Origin: Selaginella moellendorffii
Taxonomy: Eukaryota; Streptophyta; Lycopodiopsida; Selaginellales; Selaginellaceae
Direction of reading: 5' to 3'
Length of the DNA stretch: 64,000 nt
Assembly (NCBI RefSeq): GCF_000143415.4
Contig: NW_003314291.1
Location: 959,650 to 1,023,649 of the forward strand
Made by a program: the position numbers and the translations under genes
Shown here: positions 62,269 through 64,000 of the stretch, in pieces
Layout of the letters: each line of letters starts with the position of its first letter
Position numbering within the stretch: the first letter of the stretch is position 1
The notes under the pieces: generated by a model
What the model was told of the DNA's origin: nothing
Databases searched by the model: none
The model's input: the letters and a program-made list of their open reading frames with translations, nothing else

Positions 62269-64000
62269 TCATACAGCAGCCGGTTGATGTGGTCGACCAC
62301 CTCGTCGAAACTGTCCACCTCGGTAGCCACCTCTGTAGCCTCCCCGACCACGAGACCTCAAAAAAGCGTCCCCGAAAGTCTATCAATCAAAGAAACCGAG
62401 TGAGAACCCAAACCAAGCACTGACACTCGACTAACCTCAGTGTTGATCTTACGTTGCTCTGAAAACCTGGGGCGCTCGGTACCACCCTCACGATCCAGAG
62501 TGTCACAGGAGAGAGAATCGAAAAAGTCATCCTTGACATATACCGGCTGAATGCAAAGCTTTATCAGAAATGTGATCCATAATGTGAAAGCGTCATTCGT
62601 ACCTTTTTCCCGTCCTCCGGTTTCTGCCAGTTCTCGCTCACAGGCTCGTCCTCTCCGTTCCTTGGTTCAACCTTTCCTCCAAGCTCACCCCAAACCTCGT
62701 CCTTGTTGAACTTTTCATTCATCGCCATGAAATCAAAGTCCTCCGTAAAGTTCGTACGTTGAGAAGGCTGTCCATGATATCAAAATAAATACCACAAGAA
62801 AGAAGAAAAGCTCGAGTAAACATACCCCACGACCCCTTCCGCCGCGCCTTCCATTTCCTCGCCAGTTATACCTTCCGTTGTACTCGTGCCTTTGACCATC
62901 GTGCCTCGGACCCTCGTGCCTCAAGTTCTCTGGCCTAGGCCCGTTGTTAGCCTGCCAAAACCACGTAAGTATGCCAAGACTTTGACAAAACTCTACTCGC
63001 ACCTGCTGCTCCTTGGAATGAGATGATGACTCTTGCAGAGAGTTTTCGGCAGGTTGTAACTTCGATGGCTCCACCCCTTCCACTGGCGGTTGCTCGAGTG
63101 GAGTGGGAGTGTTCTTCTTCAGCTCTTGAGAGGAATCCAATGGTGCCTGAGAAACAGACGGCAGCCGTGGGAGCTTGGCGATCGGTGTCAATATCGCCGT
63201 CATTCCAACCGAGGAAGTAGTCTCGCGGGGCTTCTCCGTCTCCGGCGGACCTGTTGGATGTGTCGAGCTCGGCTGACTAACTTGAGGCGGTGGCCGCTGG
63301 TCAGGAGGTAAGAGCGGCTGCGATGGCAAATACGGTGGCTGCATTGCGTTTCCGCTAGGTGGTGGATAGTATCCCGGCCAGTAGAGTGCGTTTCCGACGG
63401 GCGGAGGTGGACGAGGACCCCATGCACCCAAGCCGACTGCTGGCGGATATGACGAGCTGAGAAAACCCGGTGGTAGCAGCGCCTGTGAGTCACGCGGTGG
63501 TGGCATTCCCACTGCAGGATGGGGAATTGCTGGAGCGTGCGAGAACCCCGCTGGAACTTGAGGTGGTGGAACACCTCCGCTTGGAGGCTGTGGCATTCCT
63601 ATCGGTGGAGCCATAATGGGTTGAGACATTCGTTGCGCTTTCTGGGGCTGCTGAGACTGAAAGAAAACAAAACTTGACAGCTTAGTACCTCGTATCATCA
63701 CAGCATGAAAGCCTCACCTGAGCAATGATCGCCGGATCGTTGTAAGGCTGCGAATGGACCGCATGAGCTTGCGGAGAAGATTTCACCTGTAAATCCTGGA
63801 AAGGAAAGAGGCACAAAAAAAGATAGAAACAATTCAGAGAGGAAACAATGAAACCACGGAAGAAATCCATACCTTGATGTCCGACCCACGAAAAATAATG
63901 TAGTCATAGACGCTATCCCTGGGAGGAATCTGCGGCCCTTCCTTCTTCCTCCCTTCGGTTCCATACGAACGAACTGGAAACAAAGCAAGAGCGCACGGAT
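62269..64000 (-). CDS. DCP5: decapping factor DCP5 (LSM14/RAP55 family), 5' end outside window
   Basis: Visible exons 63973-63873, 63795-63718, 63656-63003, 62951-62826, 62767-62603, 62546-62436, 62379-62269, phases all consistent; the first exon(s) of the Lsm domain lie beyond 64000. The end of the Lsm-like domain is present ([33 protein letters not shown]). A long Pro/Gln-rich low-complexity region and an RGG box ([14 protein letters not shown]) follow. Next come the DFDF-like [16 protein letters not shown] and ELGGKV, then the FFD box [16 protein letters not shown] and the TFG box [23 protein letters not shown]5 binds DCP1/DCP2 in P-bodies and represses translation before mRNA decapping. 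About 430 residues are encoded within the window. Confidence 0.92.

Noticed and set aside
1-64000. A ligand-receptor module formed by the IDA-like peptides and the four receptor kinases
   Set aside because: The kinases have malectin-like ectodomains with few LRRs, unlike the long-LRR HAE/HSL receptors of IDA peptides; proximity alone is not evidence.
1-64000. CRISPR arrays, bacterial operons or phage-like systems
   Set aside because: No spaced direct repeats or prokaryotic gene layout; introns and plant gene families throughout.

Overview
The window reads as nuclear DNA of a land plant with a very compact genome, most likely a lycophyte of the Selaginella type. This is an inference from three things: many introns of only about 45-90 bp with clean GT/AG ends, land-plant gene families (PPR proteins, an LHC antenna protein, malectin-like LRR receptor kinases, IDA-like peptides), and head-to-head or tail-to-tail genes separated by tens of bases. 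No ribosomal RNA, tRNA, CRISPR or bacterial features were seen.

Layout. 1-13.5 kb is a dense housekeeping stretch: a PPR 3' end, a BOU-type mitochondrial carrier, a 14-exon eIF4G gene, a coiled-coil gene, a small LRR gene, an LHCB7-like antenna gene, the LYR protein ISD11 and a small basic protein. 13.5-33.8 kb is a duplication maze. It holds one broken and two intact malectin-LRR receptor kinases, an intact 15-exon tRNA pseudouridine synthase PUS3 with a broken copy, a membrane-hairpin protein with a broken copy, and a patchwork of PPR and LSG1 GTPase fragments in both orientations. 33.8-41.4 kb holds four intact genes: an unrecognised mitochondrial-type protein, the LSG1 GTPase and two PPR proteins.

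42.2-47.2 kb is a Ty3/gypsy LTR retrotransposon with matching 175-bp LTRs. Its pol frame is broken by only three nonsense codons. A fourth receptor kinase follows (47.7-51.0 kb); its C terminus has been rewritten by a small insert resembling a LINE reverse transcriptase. After an AT-rich insertion with a perfect hairpin and a third PUS3 remnant come a COPT copper transporter, a single-domain Gnk2 (DUF26) secreted protein and a U-box E3 ligase. 57.8-61.5 kb holds three small secreted peptide precursors with IDA/IDL-like PPSGPS motifs around an unrecognised cysteine-rich six-exon gene. The window ends inside a DCP5/LSM14 mRNA-decapping gene.

Themes. (1) Two duplicated segments show complementary decay: each copy keeps intact the gene that the other has lost. 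(2) Translation and ribosome genes (eIF4G, PUS3, LSG1) sit behind short bidirectional promoters, several carrying telo-boxes. (3) The receptor kinases and the IDA-like peptides are two separate signalling sets. Nothing in the sequence links them as ligand and receptor. All exon coordinates were read by eye from splice signals and phase agreement, so boundaries may be off by a few bases.
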